NCBI RefSeq assembly: GCF_000312045.1
Contig: NZ_HE978635.1
Span: 835,296-899,295, forward strand
Reading direction: 5' to 3'
From: Noviherbaspirillum massiliense JC206
GTDB taxonomy: Bacteria; Pseudomonadota; Gammaproteobacteria; Burkholderiales; Burkholderiaceae_D
Length of the DNA: 64,000 nucleotides
Shown here: one piece after another, positions 6,555-15,781 of the stretch
How the letters are laid out: each line of letters starts with the position of its first letter
How positions within the stretch are numbered: position 1 is the stretch's first letter
The notes under the pieces: generated by a model
What the model saw: only the letters and a program-made list of their open reading frames with translations
What the model was told of the DNA's origin: nothing
Databases searched by the model: none
Program-made: the position numbers and the translations under genes

Positions 6555-9350
6555 ATGCATACCAAGGCGCCTCATCAACCTTCGATTCTGCGGCCGCCTC
6601 CATCCAAGCTGAACCCTCCTACAGCTGGAATGCATTTTGTCGCGCGGGAAAGCCTGATAGGCCGGATTCGGCAAACGGCAGCCGCCAAACTGGTCCTGAT
6701 TGAGGCTCCAGCCGGATTCGGCAAAACCTCCTTATTGCGTCATATCTATGATGTCTTTAGTTCGACAGGCTGGTCCGTGGCATGGATGCGCCTCGACGCG
6801 GGAGACAATGATCTAGACCGGCTGCTGAGTTGCCTTGGACAAGCCATCCTGCAGGCTGGCCGAGTGACACCCACCAACAGAGACAACCCGGGCCTGGTGG
6901 CGGCACTGCCTGCCGTGACCGAACAGCCGGCAGCGCTGATGGAAGCAATCGCTGCAACTCCCCTGCCGTTCATGCTGATTCTCGATGAATTCGAGCACTT
7001 GCATAACCCGGCAGCACTCTCGATGGTCCAGCAACTTATCGAGGCACTGGGACCGCAACAGAAAATCGTCATAAGCTCACGCGAGCACCCGGAATTGAGC
7101 ATCGGCCGCTTGCGCGCCTGTCAGCAACTGCTTCAAATCGACGCGGCCCAGCTGCGGTTCACCCCGGAAGAGACCAGTCATTTTCTATTAGCAAAGCGCA
7201 AGCTGAGACTCGATACTCCAGATGTGCAAAAGCTGCATGAAGTCACGGGCGGCTGGGCGGCCGCCTTGTGGCTGTCATCGCTTGCGCTCGAGGGCAGCGA
7301 AGAGCCAGGCCGCATCATCCAAAGCTTCTCCGGCTCGAACATGGCGCTTGCTTCCTACCTTGCCGAAGATGTGCTATCGCGCAAACCGAAGCACCTGCAA
7401 GACTTCATTCTTCAGACAAGCATCCTGCGAAAATTTTGCGGTGAAAGCTGCAATGCGGTTACCGGGCGCGACGATGCGAGAGAGCTGCTCCAGGAGATTG
7501 CGCGTTCCAACATGTTTGTGACGGCACTCGATGAACAGCATCTCTGGTTCAGCTACCATCCGCTGTTTGCGGAATTTTTGCGCATTCAGCTCGACACCAA
7601 ACATCCCGGACTTGCCCGCATCCTGCATGGACGCGCCGCGCACTGGTACGTCGAACAAGGGCAGTCGGTAGCGGCGATCGAACACGCGATTGCATCCGGC
7701 GAGCAGGAGCTGGTCGTGCAACTGCTGGTCAAGTATGCCGAGGGCTTGTTCATGCAGGGACGAGTGCGCTTGCTGGCGCGCTGGTTGGACACGCTGGATC
7801 GGACGCGCCTTGCAACCAATCCGAAGTTGATGATCTTTTATACCGGCGCGCTGATTCACACCAACCGCAGCGCTGAAGCGCTCCAGTTGCTGGAAACCGT
7901 GATCCAGGAAGGCGTTTCATCGATATCTCGCCCGGCTTATCTCGGGCTCAAGGCTTTGAGCCTGATCATGCTGGATCGACTGGAAGAAACCGCTGCGATG
8001 TGGGATGACCCGGGCATGGTCGCCAGCGCAGTGGAAGAGCCGCTCTTGCACACCATACTGATGATCGGCGGCGCCTATTATTATGCGACCGCCGATCGCT
8101 ACAAGGATGCAAGACTCCTGCTTGACCAGGCCACCCGAGAACACTTGGCGGTCGGGCCGCTGTTCAGCCTGACGGCAGCTGGCTATCTTCATGGCATGCT
8201 GGACTTAATGCAGGGAAAATTGTGTGCCGCCGGCGTGCGACTGCGCTCGCTTGTCGGTAGCCCGAAGGCAAATGCCCGCTCTGCCACACTGTATCGACAT
8301 GCAAGTCTGGACAGCGATCCTGATTCACAAGCCCTGCGGCATGGCGCAGACAGCGGCTTTGCCAGCATTTATCTTGCGGAAGTGCTGTATGAAATGGATG
8401 CCTTGGAAGAAGCCAAGCTTCTGCTGAAGCTGCATTTGCCGCGTGTCAAGGACGCTGGCATTCCCGACCAATTAATCGCCAGCCATCTCGTGTATGCACG
8501 CATTCTGCGCGCTGAAGGACATGGCACCGAGGGCTTGCAAACTCTGCTTGAGCTGGAGCGACTTGGCATGCAGCGCCGGCTGCCCCGAATGGTTGATATG
8601 GCTCGGTTGGAACAGGCTCGCGAAGCGGTCTTGATTGGCGACCTGGAAGCGGCAAAAGGCTTGCTGGCATTGGTAGGCAATACGCCCGCGTGGCAAGGCG
8701 AACTGCAATTGATCGCCACCGACATCGAAAGCCCTTTCCTCGGCATGACCAGATTGCAAGTGCATTGTGGGCAGGCGGCCCTAGCACTACCGACACTTAA
8801 GGCCCATTTGCAGAAAGTCCAAGGCCGCGGCCGCCTGCGTTATGCCCTGCGTATGAAGATATTGCAAGCCCTCGCGCTCGCCAACGCCGGACAGCGCAAC
8901 CCAGCCTTGCGGACAATACAGCAAGCCTTGCAGGACGCACTCCCGGAGGGATTCGTGCGGGCTTTCAAGGATGAAGGCCCGGCTGTACTTGCGCTCATCC
9001 GCGACATGCTCGAAGGTTCGAGGGATTTGGCGAGCAACGAGAATGCGTCGCTACGTTTTTTCGCAGAAAGAATACTTGGCCAGAGCGAGATCGCCCCGCT
9101 TCACGGTGCCAAGGAAGTCGTGCATGGCATGCGGATTACCGACAGCATCGCGGGTAACGAACTGACCAGCCGTGAGCTGGATGTACTGATACTGCTTGCG
9201 CAAGGCTATGGCAATCAAGTGATTGCCGAAAAGTTGTTCGTGTCCGTCACTACCGTCAAGACCCATCTGCGTAATATCAATATCAAGTTGGGCTCGCATA
9301 CCCGTACTGAAGCAATTTCCATCGCGCGCAGGCTTTCAATTATTTCCTAA
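6555..9350 (+). CDS. MalT-type LuxR family ATP-dependent transcriptional activator
   Basis: Large signal-transduction ATPase regulator of 931 residues, the usual length for MalT-like (LAL/STAND) activators. It has a Walker A motif APAGFGKTS (residues 51-59) and a Walker B motif FMLILDEFEHL. A long alpha-helical, TPR-like repeat region fills the middle. The C-terminal LuxR helix-turn-helix (about residues 870-931) contains LTSRELDVLILLAQG and SVTTVKTHLRNI. Family members bind ATP and an inducer, oligomerise and activate promoters. It lies between the minus-strand FilA-like genes and the plus-strand peptidase/outer-membrane genes, so it probably controls both. The ATG at 6555 was chosen; a TTG at 6474 in the same frame would add 27 residues with no family resemblance. 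No convincing Shine-Dalgarno sequence was seen for either start. Confidence 0.9.
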   Translation: MHTKAPHQPSILRPPPSKLNPPTAGMHFVARESLIGRIRQTAAAKLVLIEAPAGFGKTSLLRHIYDVFSSTGWSVAWMRLDAGDNDLDRLLSCLGQAILQAGRVTPTNRDNPGLVAALPAVTEQPAALMEAIAATPLPFMLILDEFEHLHNPAALSMVQQLIEALGPQQKIVISSREHPELSIGRLRACQQLLQIDAAQLRFTPEETSHFLLAKRKLRLDTPDVQKLHEVTGGWAAALWLSSLALEGSEEPGRIIQSFSGSNMALASYLAEDVLSRKPKHLQDFILQTSILRKFCGESCNAVTGRDDARELLQEIARSNMFVTALDEQHLWFSYHPLFAEFLRIQLDTKHPGLARILHGRAAHWYVEQGQSVAAIEHAIASGEQELVVQLLVKYAEGLFMQGRVRLLARWLDTLDRTRLATNPKLMIFYTGALIHTNRSAEALQLLETVIQEGVSSISRPAYLGLKALSLIMLDRLEETAAMWDDPGMVASAVEEPLLHTILMIGGAYYYATADRYKDARLLLDQATREHLAVGPLFSLTAAGYLHGMLDLMQGKLCAAGVRLRSLVGSPKANARSATLYRHASLDSDPDSQALRHGADSGFASIYLAEVLYEMDALEEAKLLLKLHLPRVKDAGIPDQLIASHLVYARILRAEGHGTEGLQTLLELERLGMQRRLPRMVDMARLEQAREAVLIGDLEAAKGLLALVGNTPAWQGELQLIATDIESPFLGMTRLQVHCGQAALALPTLKAHLQKVQGRGRLRYALRMKILQALALANAGQRNPALRTIQQALQDALPEGFVRAFKDEGPAVLALIRDMLEGSRDLASNENASLRFFAERILGQSEIAPLHGAKEVVHGMRITDSIAGNELTSRELDVLILLAQGYGNQVIAEKLFVSVTTVKTHLRNINIKLGSHTRTEAISIARRLSIIS

Positions 9351-9643
9351 CGGAATTTAATATTTCTTTAGAGAATTAGATTCGCCCATATTTGCGTCTT
9401 TCAGGAAACGAAATCACGCGAAACTTGAGATCGCGCAATCGCAATTCATCCGTTCGGATGAGTTCGCAAAGTCAATTTCCCTCTTACATTTAAACCCCCG
9501 GAGCAAGTCTTTCGTCGCATCAGCATGACGAAAAGAACAAGCGAACAAGAAATCGCCGATAACAGGCGACTTGAAGCGATTGCGTCGCATGCCGCAACGC
9601 TGAATGAAAAACATAGAGGAGACAGCATGAAAGGGATGAACCC
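9351..9643. other. Leader region of the C39 peptidase gene, with a tiny ORF
   Basis: Contains a small hairpin (TCATCC at 9446-9451 and GGATGA at 9456-9461, loop GTTC). The strong Shine-Dalgarno GAGGAG lies before an ATG at 9627 that opens only an 8-codon ORF. This ORF overlaps the peptidase start at 9644 and may couple its translation. Confidence 0.4.
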
Positions 9644-10408
9644 ATGTTCATGATCATCCTGGGCGTCGTTGCAGTCCTGATCTCAGGCTCTGCCGCCTGG
9701 TCAAGGCAGGAACCCTTGGACCGTCCGAAGGGGCAGTTTGAGTTGCCGCAATCGACGGTCGGTGCCGGTCCCATCACGCAAGCGGTGCAGATCGAGCCCT
9801 TCTCCGAATTGAAGTACCGCCATATCGTGCGCCAGGCCTTCGACTACAGCTGCGGGTCGGCTGCACTTGTGACCATCCTCAAATACCACCTTGGATTGGA
9901 TGTGACCGAGCAGCAGGCGATGGAAGGCATGCTCGAGCGCGGCGAGAAGGAAAAAATCATTCAGCGACGCGGCTTTTCCCTGCTCGACATGAAGCGCTAT
10001 GTTGCATCGCTCGGCGTCAACAGTGCCGGCTTCCGTGCCGAAATCAAGGATCTGCTCCAGCTCGAGCATCCTGCGATCGTGCCGATCGACTATGCCGGAT
10101 TCAAGCATTTCGTTGTCTTGCGCGGCATCCGCGATGACCTGGTCTATATCGCCGACCCTTCCGCCGGCAACATCGTCTTTTCCGCGAAGGAGTTTGCGGG
10201 ACTGTGGGACCGCAACACGCTGTTCATCATCTATCCGCCAAAGGACAAGCCCGCCGTAGCCCAACTGGCGCTGACCGACAAGGAGCTCGGCGTGTTCGAC
10301 ATGGACCTCGTCAAGGATCACGCCAATCTTGAACCTATGGGCAATGCCCACCTGATCAACCGCGCCATCAACTCAGGTTTTGGCGGGGTGTATTTGCGCA
10401 AGCAGTGA
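9644..10408 (+). CDS. Exported C39 family cysteine peptidase (FilB-like)
   Basis: Stand-alone C39 (bacteriocin-leader type) peptidase of 254 residues with an N-terminal hydrophobic export or anchor segment (about residues 2-18). The catalytic set is complete: Gln64 of the oxyanion hole in RQAFDYSCG, Cys70, His155 in FKHFVVL and Asp171 in ADPSAGN. C39 enzymes cut after Gly-Gly-like leader motifs, usually as domains of ABC exporters; this one has no transporter domain and probably works in the periplasm. Stand-alone C39 proteins of this kind are called FilB in the Acinetobacter fil cluster. It starts a plus-strand run with the two beta-barrel genes and the DUF2059 gene. The five exported paralogues to the left are its most obvious substrates; that is inference. 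Confidence 0.85.
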   Translation: MFMIILGVVAVLISGSAAWSRQEPLDRPKGQFELPQSTVGAGPITQAVQIEPFSELKYRHIVRQAFDYSCGSAALVTILKYHLGLDVTEQQAMEGMLERGEKEKIIQRRGFSLLDMKRYVASLGVNSAGFRAEIKDLLQLEHPAIVPIDYAGFKHFVVLRGIRDDLVYIADPSAGNIVFSAKEFAGLWDRNTLFIIYPPKDKPAVAQLALTDKELGVFDMDLVKDHANLEPMGNAHLINRAINSGFGGVYLRKQ

Positions 10409-10463
10409 ACTTGCGCCGGCGCGTTCGCGCTTTGCAGCTACAACAATACATAAGGGAGTCGTC

Positions 10464-11495
10464 ATGAAAACTATTCCAATACTGGCGTTCATTGCCGCCG
10501 CGCTGATTCTGCCTGCGCACGCGCAGCAAGGCCCTGCCTCTTCGTCATCACCGGGTGACAGCACGGGAGCGGCCAGCACTTCCGCAGCGCGCGACGCGCT
10601 CAAGCAGCAGGAAGGTGACACTGATCAGACTGCTCTTCTGAAGCAGACACTCACCGCAGTCGATAAGCAATACTCGTTGCTCAAGCGCGACAAGCTGCAA
10701 GTGACATATGACCTGAGCTACACCTACATTGGCCAGGAAAGGATCAATGCCGACCTTTCGACAGGCACGCTAACCCTGTTCAATATTGAAAATGACAGTT
10801 CACACACCATCACAAATACCCTGACTTTCGACTATGGCGTGCGTGACAATTTGACCGGCAGTCTCATCCTGCCCGTGATCAGCCGCTACTCGGAAAACCC
10901 CGCGTTCGACGGGTTGTCCCATTCCCTCGGTGACATTGGCCTCGGCGGCCGGTGGCAGCCATTCGAGACCCGGCGCGGCGAACCGTCAATGAGCCTTACG
11001 GGAACTGTGCGCCTGCCTACCGGGCGCAGCCCGTTCAAGGTAAATGCGAACGAAGGCATCGCGACCGGTTCAGGCGTGACGTCATTCAGTGGCGGCGTGA
11101 ATTTCAACCATATCGTCGACCCGGTCGCTCTGTTCGGTTCCGTGAACTTCACCTACAGCCTCGCTGCGACCCACCTGTCGCAGGTGCGCGGCAATCGCGT
11201 GCTCACCCGAGTCGAGCCAGGCACGAGCTTCGGATTCGGCCTTGGCTTCGCCTATGCGCTGTCCTATGGGATATCGACTTCGGTCTCCGTCCAGGAATCT
11301 ATTTCAGCTGCTTCGGAGCTGCGCTTTGCCGACGGCAGCACGTTCAAGACGAGGACCCAGACTGCAGGTGTGCTGAATTTCGGCCTGGGCTATCGCGTGT
11401 CCCCCAAGACCACGCTCAATATCACGGCTGGAATCGGCCTGACTGAAAACTCTCCCAATTTCACCCTCGGCCTGACCATGCCGCTGGCGTTTTAA
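10464..11495 (+). CDS. Outer-membrane beta-barrel protein (FilC-like, transporter-type)
   Basis: Protein of 343 residues with a signal peptide (MKTIPILAFIAAALILPAHA), a Ser/Gly/Ala-rich linker, a short helical stretch (about residues 50-75, LLKQTLTAVDKQYSLLKRDK) and then a C-terminal barrel of alternating strands with many Gly and aromatic residues. It ends in F (LTMPLAF), the terminal-aromatic signature of outer-membrane proteins. TAAGGGAG precedes the ATG. Position and architecture match FilC of the fil cluster, placed between the C39 peptidase and a FadL-like protein. It is probably the outer-membrane partner of the exported paralogues; that role is inferred. The gene is 55 bases after the peptidase and 15 bases before the next gene. 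Confidence 0.75.
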   Translation: MKTIPILAFIAAALILPAHAQQGPASSSSPGDSTGAASTSAARDALKQQEGDTDQTALLKQTLTAVDKQYSLLKRDKLQVTYDLSYTYIGQERINADLSTGTLTLFNIENDSSHTITNTLTFDYGVRDNLTGSLILPVISRYSENPAFDGLSHSLGDIGLGGRWQPFETRRGEPSMSLTGTVRLPTGRSPFKVNANEGIATGSGVTSFSGGVNFNHIVDPVALFGSVNFTYSLAATHLSQVRGNRVLTRVEPGTSFGFGLGFAYALSYGISTSVSVQESISAASELRFADGSTFKTRTQTAGVLNFGLGYRVSPKTTLNITAGIGLTENSPNFTLGLTMPLAF

Positions 11496-11510
11496 ACGGA
11501 CCAGAAAGAA

Positions 11511-13154
11511 ATGGACATCCGCTTGATAAGCTGCCACGGCCGCAGCTGGACAAAGAGCTGGCTGCCAGCAGTTGCCGGCAGCTTGCTGGCTTGCAGCTTG
11601 CTGCCGGCGGCACAGGCGGCAATGACGGAAAACCTGGTGACCAGTCCTGTAGCCATGTCGCTTGGGAACGCGGTGACGGCAGATCCGCCAGGCATCGACT
11701 CGATCCATTTCAACCCGGCCGGCTTGGCCCGTCTGTCGGGCAAGCAGGAATCTCACTCCTTTTTCGGTGCCTCGATCCGGACTACGGCATCGTTCCACTC
11801 CCGTGATGGCTTCAACATCGGGGGCTGGACGCAGGACCCGTTGGACGGCACGCAAACCGGGCCAGTCCGTCAGACGCTCTACATTCCTGTCTACGGTCTG
11901 CCCAATTGGCGACTGCCGGCCGCGGGCGGTGCCGGCCTGGGCCTGTCATTCAACAATGAAGGCTCGCCCTTCACCTTTGCGACGGCAAGCTACATCACTC
12001 AGGCGATGAGCGTGGACCGCACCAAGGACCCCAATGATCCGGGCCGCTTCGATGGGCGCCTGGTGCAGCTCCAGCGGCTGGTCTATCTCTCGCCTTCAGT
12101 AGGCTACAAGTTCTCCGAGACCCTGCGCGTTGGGGCCGCGGTGCCGATTGCGTATTCAGCGTTTGCATTGAATACCGATATGCGCATGCCGAACACTTTG
12201 CTGGGCATCATTGGCAAGATACAGCAAGGCTGGTGCCCTCCCGGCGGCGGCAATCTGTTCGACACCCTGACCATAGGCTTATGCGGTGGCGGCGATGAAG
12301 GTCGGCTCAACCCCTTCAAGAAGGCAGCCAACATGAACCTGGACCTGACGGCACCCATCGATCCGACCGTCAACCTCGGCGTACTATGGGAGCCGGCTGA
12401 CTGGTTCGGCTTCGGCGTGGTGTACCAGAGTGGCTCCAAGACCAAGTACACCGGCCGCTACACCATCACGACCGAACCGATGCTGCGCAGTTTTGTTCAA
12501 GGCATGTATTCGAGCCTGTTCGGCCCAATCGTTGGCGCGACACTTGGCATGCCTTCGTCGATCCCACAAGTGCAATCCGGCACGGTAACAGCAACCATAC
12601 CCTTTCCTACCCACTGGCAATTCGGCATCAAGCTGAAACCGGTGGACATGTTTCAATTCAATTTCGATGCCAACTATACAAAATGGGGCGACTGGAATGC
12701 GATGACCTTCCAGTTTGACCAAAGCATCAAGCTGCTGGAAATGGCACGTTTGTTTGGCACCGGCGACTCGACCAAGCTCACCATCCCGCGCGGCTACAAG
12801 AGTGTCTGGCATTTCGGGTACGGACTTCAGGTAAATGCCACCAACAAACTGACCCTGCGTTTTGGCTACGAGCCACGCAAGAGTTCGATCCCGAAGGACA
12901 AGATCGACCTGGTCGCACCGCTGCCAGACACGAAGTTGTACAGCGTCGGGCTCGGCTACAAGCTGGATGACAAAAGCGAGATCAACATTGGAGCGAGCTA
13001 TATGAAAGGATCGTTCAACGCGCCCGCAAACAGCAGCTGCAACATGAACTGCGACAATTTTTTGAACGTCATCTATAACCCGTATGCCGGCATGGATGTA
13101 TCGGGCGACATACGGGTGCGGTATTTCGGCATTACTTACAACAAGCGTTTTTGA
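11511..13154 (+). CDS. FadL/OMPP1-like outer-membrane protein (FilD-like)
   Basis: Protein of 547 residues with a signal peptide ending near AQA (about residue 36) and the FadL/TodX (OMPP1) family pattern: a conserved N-terminal hatch region (LGNAVTADPPGIDSIHFNPAG) and a long 14-strand-type barrel. The last residues are ITYNKRF, ending in phenylalanine. FadL proteins import hydrophobic compounds across the outer membrane. In the fil cluster the protein at this position is FilD, with no proven substrate. The internal loop with four cysteines (WCPPGG, LCGGG, SCNMNCD) may form surface disulfides. Co-transcribed with the flanking genes. Confidence 0.8.
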   Translation: MDIRLISCHGRSWTKSWLPAVAGSLLACSLLPAAQAAMTENLVTSPVAMSLGNAVTADPPGIDSIHFNPAGLARLSGKQESHSFFGASIRTTASFHSRDGFNIGGWTQDPLDGTQTGPVRQTLYIPVYGLPNWRLPAAGGAGLGLSFNNEGSPFTFATASYITQAMSVDRTKDPNDPGRFDGRLVQLQRLVYLSPSVGYKFSETLRVGAAVPIAYSAFALNTDMRMPNTLLGIIGKIQQGWCPPGGGNLFDTLTIGLCGGGDEGRLNPFKKAANMNLDLTAPIDPTVNLGVLWEPADWFGFGVVYQSGSKTKYTGRYTITTEPMLRSFVQGMYSSLFGPIVGATLGMPSSIPQVQSGTVTATIPFPTHWQFGIKLKPVDMFQFNFDANYTKWGDWNAMTFQFDQSIKLLEMARLFGTGDSTKLTIPRGYKSVWHFGYGLQVNATNKLTLRFGYEPRKSSIPKDKIDLVAPLPDTKLYSVGLGYKLDDKSEINIGASYMKGSFNAPANSSCNMNCDNFLNVIYNPYAGMDVSGDIRVRYFGITYNKRF

Positions 13155-13168
13155 GAGGAGGCATAGCA

Positions 13169-13714
13169 ATGTTCAAATCAATCTTTGCTGTTATCACCCT
13201 GATAGCGATCGGCAGTACCACTGCACAGGCTGCCCCGGCAGGCGCCCCGGCAACCAAGCAGGAGCTTGCGCAGCGCGTGGTGCAGCTGTGGCATGTCGAG
13301 GATATTGGCCAATCCATGCTGCAGGCGCCGGTTGCAGAGTCGGTCCAGCAAGCGCGCGTCATGCTGCAAGGACTCGCATCGCCGGAACGGCGCGAGCCTG
13401 CGATGAAGGACGTCACCGAAGAGGCCAAGAAGTTCATGGATGAAACAAGCCCGCTGGTGCGCACCACCGCGCAAAAGCTCATACCCACCACCGTGCTCCC
13501 CATCCTGACAGAGCGCTTCACCGAGGAAGAGCTGCGCCAGATCGTTGCGATCCTGGAATCTCCAGTGAAGCGCAAGTTCGAGGAGATGGTGCCGGAAATG
13601 CAAAAGGCGCTGGGTGAAAAACTGGCGAGCGATGCGCGTCCAGTGATCGAGCCGAAGCTGCAGGACCTGAAGCAGCGAATCGGGCTGCGCCTGCGCGCGG
13701 CCGTCACTCCCTGA
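13169..13714 (+). CDS. Exported DUF2059 domain protein
   Basis: Periplasmic protein of 181 residues. GAGAGGAGG precedes the ATG at 13169. The signal peptide is MFKSIFAVITLIAIGSTTAQA. The rest is helical, with the DUF2059-type core ILTERFTEEELRQIVAILESPVKRKFEEMVPEM. The family has no established biochemical role; its members are small secreted helical proteins, often beside envelope genes. It lies 14 bases after the FadL-like gene and is likely the last gene of the peptidase/barrel operon, so it may be a periplasmic accessory factor. Confidence 0.8.
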   Translation: MFKSIFAVITLIAIGSTTAQAAPAGAPATKQELAQRVVQLWHVEDIGQSMLQAPVAESVQQARVMLQGLASPERREPAMKDVTEEAKKFMDETSPLVRTTAQKLIPTTVLPILTERFTEEELRQIVAILESPVKRKFEEMVPEMQKALGEKLASDARPVIEPKLQDLKQRIGLRLRAAVTP

Positions 13715-13806
13715 TCCATGTCCCGAAACGCCACGAATGGAATGACAGACAGCGTATCGCTGCGTCCTGAACGCAAGACAGACGCATCTTTCATGAGGGC
13801 TAAAGC

Positions 13807-14841
13807 ATGAGATATTCATCAGCCACAGATTTCCTGAACCTTATCAAGGCCCCCCTGGAAAGCAGGGGCTTCGATGCCGGACTCCTGTTTCGACAGGCAG
13901 GGCTCGAAGAGCGCGAGTGCATCGCCGACGATGCGCTCACGCTTTCGGACAAGCTGAGTCACTTGTGGGAACTTCTGGCGCATGCGTCCGGAGACCCCTT
14001 GCTGGCGTTGAAACTCCCTTCGCCCGAACTGCTGGACCGGTCAGGTTTGATGGGCCGGATCATGCAGGTATCCCCCGACATCAGCAGCGCCATTGAAAAC
14101 CTGGTGCGCTATACGCCGCTCGTGGCGCCGACCGTCCACAGCACCATCGAGCGCCTGGAAGACCGCACGCGCGTGAGCCTGCACCTGCCGGGTGGCCGGC
14201 GCCTGGTGCCACGCCAGCGCTACGATTTCGTGTGGGGCCTGGCGCTGCAAGTGGTACGCACGGCTGCGGCGCGCAGCGACTTGCGGCCGCTGCTGGTGAG
14301 TTATGCATTTCCGGAACCCGAGGCGGCGACAGCTTATGCCGAAATATTCGGCTGTCCGGTGCGTTTTGGGGCGACGGTGAACACGATCGAATTTGCCAAC
14401 GCCGACCTGGCCACGCCGATCGCGACCGCAGATCCGGCAACCGGGGATTGGACCCTGCGCATGCTGGGCGATCTTGCACAGTCCCAGCGCGACTGGACCC
14501 TTCGCATGCTGGCCAAGCTGGAACAGATTCCCGTCTCAACCTTCAGTGCGCGGGTGCAGCGCTTGTTAATGACCATGCTGGAATCAGGGGAGCCGCTGCG
14601 CGAGGAAGTGGCCAAGCAACTGATGATGAGTGAACGTACGCTGCAGCGCCGCTTGGCGGAGGAAGGCACGAATTTCACCAAGCTGGTTGACGACACGCGA
14701 CGGGAGATGGCCCAGCGCTATCTGAGCAATGGTGGAATGCCGCTGAAGAAGCTGAGTTTCCAACTGGGATTTTCCGATCCGAGCGCCTTTTCGCGGGCAT
14801 GCAAACGCTGGTTCGGCCGCTCGCCCAAGCAACTGCAGTAA
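13807..14841 (+). CDS. AraC family transcriptional regulator (OruR-like)
   Basis: Regulator of 344 residues. The N-terminal ligand domain (about residues 1-200) is of the type found in OruR/ArgR-like AraC proteins (PF12625-like). The C-terminal double helix-turn-helix (about residues 245-344) contains MMSERTLQRRLAEEG and LSFQLGFSDPSAFSRACKRWFG, the conserved AraC recognition elements. An internal near-repeat (GDWTLRMLGDLAQSQRDWTLRML) lies between the domains. It follows the DUF2059 gene after 92 bases on the same strand and may regulate the secretion locus, but it has no visible operator and its inducer is unknown. Confidence 0.9.
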   Translation: MRYSSATDFLNLIKAPLESRGFDAGLLFRQAGLEERECIADDALTLSDKLSHLWELLAHASGDPLLALKLPSPELLDRSGLMGRIMQVSPDISSAIENLVRYTPLVAPTVHSTIERLEDRTRVSLHLPGGRRLVPRQRYDFVWGLALQVVRTAAARSDLRPLLVSYAFPEPEAATAYAEIFGCPVRFGATVNTIEFANADLATPIATADPATGDWTLRMLGDLAQSQRDWTLRMLAKLEQIPVSTFSARVQRLLMTMLESGEPLREEVAKQLMMSERTLQRRLAEEGTNFTKLVDDTRREMAQRYLSNGGMPLKKLSFQLGFSDPSAFSRACKRWFGRSPKQLQ

Positions 14842-14854
14842 ACATGAAACAGCA

Positions 14855-14895
14855 GCCTGGCTCCCTTCCGGGACAGTCCGGTTGCGCAGCCAGGC
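14855..14895 (+). terminator. Hairpin after the AraC gene
   Basis: Eight-base arms GCCTGGCT (14855-14862) and AGCCAGGC (14888-14895), with further CCGG pairing inside the loop, 13 bases past the AraC stop. No T-run follows, so termination strength is uncertain. Confidence 0.4.
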
Positions 14896-14989
14896 GCGCC
14901 CGGATGTCACCTATCTCATTGAATCCACGCGGAAATTTCCTTCCTGTTTTGTCAGGAAATTCAACCTTGATCAAGTCGTATCCGGGAAC

Positions 14990-15710
14990 AGTTACGCACA
15001 GTGTGCAAAGTTCCCTTCTCTGACTTTCATCAAATTTAGCCTGATTTCGCAAGTCATTGTTTTTAAAAGCAAATTTTCGTGCTCCTTCGGTAAGCAATCC
15101 AATGGAGAGTCGCGTAAATGCTTGGTTTTGAGGCTGTTCAACTCACTTTTCCACATAGTTTTCCACAAGAACTGTGTATAGCAGGAAAAATTCCTTATAA
15201 ATCCGTGGTTTAGGAATTCCGGAAGGCAATTAGGATTTTTCCTACAATTTTGTCAAGGGGCGCGCCTGTTTTCTCTGCTCAAGGAAAACCGACTTGTTCT
15301 TCCGAATTTGAAGGCCCTAGGAGGGCAAACGCTGGTATTTCCTGCCTTCAAATCGCTCCGCTTTGGGCATACCAAGAAGCGCTGACAAGTCCGGGCGCAT
15401 TCCAGGAAATTGTTCTTGCAATGGCAGCGCGCAGTAAGTTACGCACATAAGGCGGTCTTCATTTCGCGGCAATTGCTTTGGAATTAAGCCAATACCTTAA
15501 GTCTTTGATTTTAAAGGAAGCGCAACCTTGCTCTGTGGATAGGCAAATTGTGAAAAACCCGCTTAAACAGTAGGCTTGAGGGCGATCAAACCAGTTTTTC
15601 CACAAAGTTGTTCACAGGAATTGTGAACAGAATAAAAAAATCCTTGTAAAACCGAAGCTTAGGGCATTTCCTTAATATTTCTTAGGATTATTCCTACAAG
15701 AAAAAGCCGG
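14990..15710. repeat. Imperfect direct repeat with clustered DnaA-box-like motifs
   Basis: AT-rich noncoding block. Two imperfect copies (about 14990-15255 and 15437-15707) are offset by 447-452 bases. Each begins with TTACGCACA (14992 and 15439), has an AAGTC plus T-run segment (15051 and 15499), TTTTCCACA (15147 and 15596) and a TTAGGATT...CCTACAA end. Exact TTWTNCACA DnaA boxes are at 15147-15155, 15159-15167, 15596-15604 and, inverted, 15549-15557. One-mismatch boxes are at 14992, 15173 (inverted), 15439, 15534 (inverted) and 15608. A palindrome TGTTCACA/TGTGAACA with spacer GGAAT lies at 15610-15629 or one base off. No replication gene is nearby in the window. Confidence 0.55.
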
Positions 15711-15781
15711 GATGCGGATAGTCTCGATCTCACAGCGCTAGTCAGGGTCAATTGAAACCTGAACCGGGACAATAAATCCTG

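Noticed and set aside
14990-15710. Interpretation as the chromosomal origin oriC
   Set aside because: No dnaA, dnaN, gyrB, rpmH or parAB genes nearby, so only a DnaA-box cluster is claimed.
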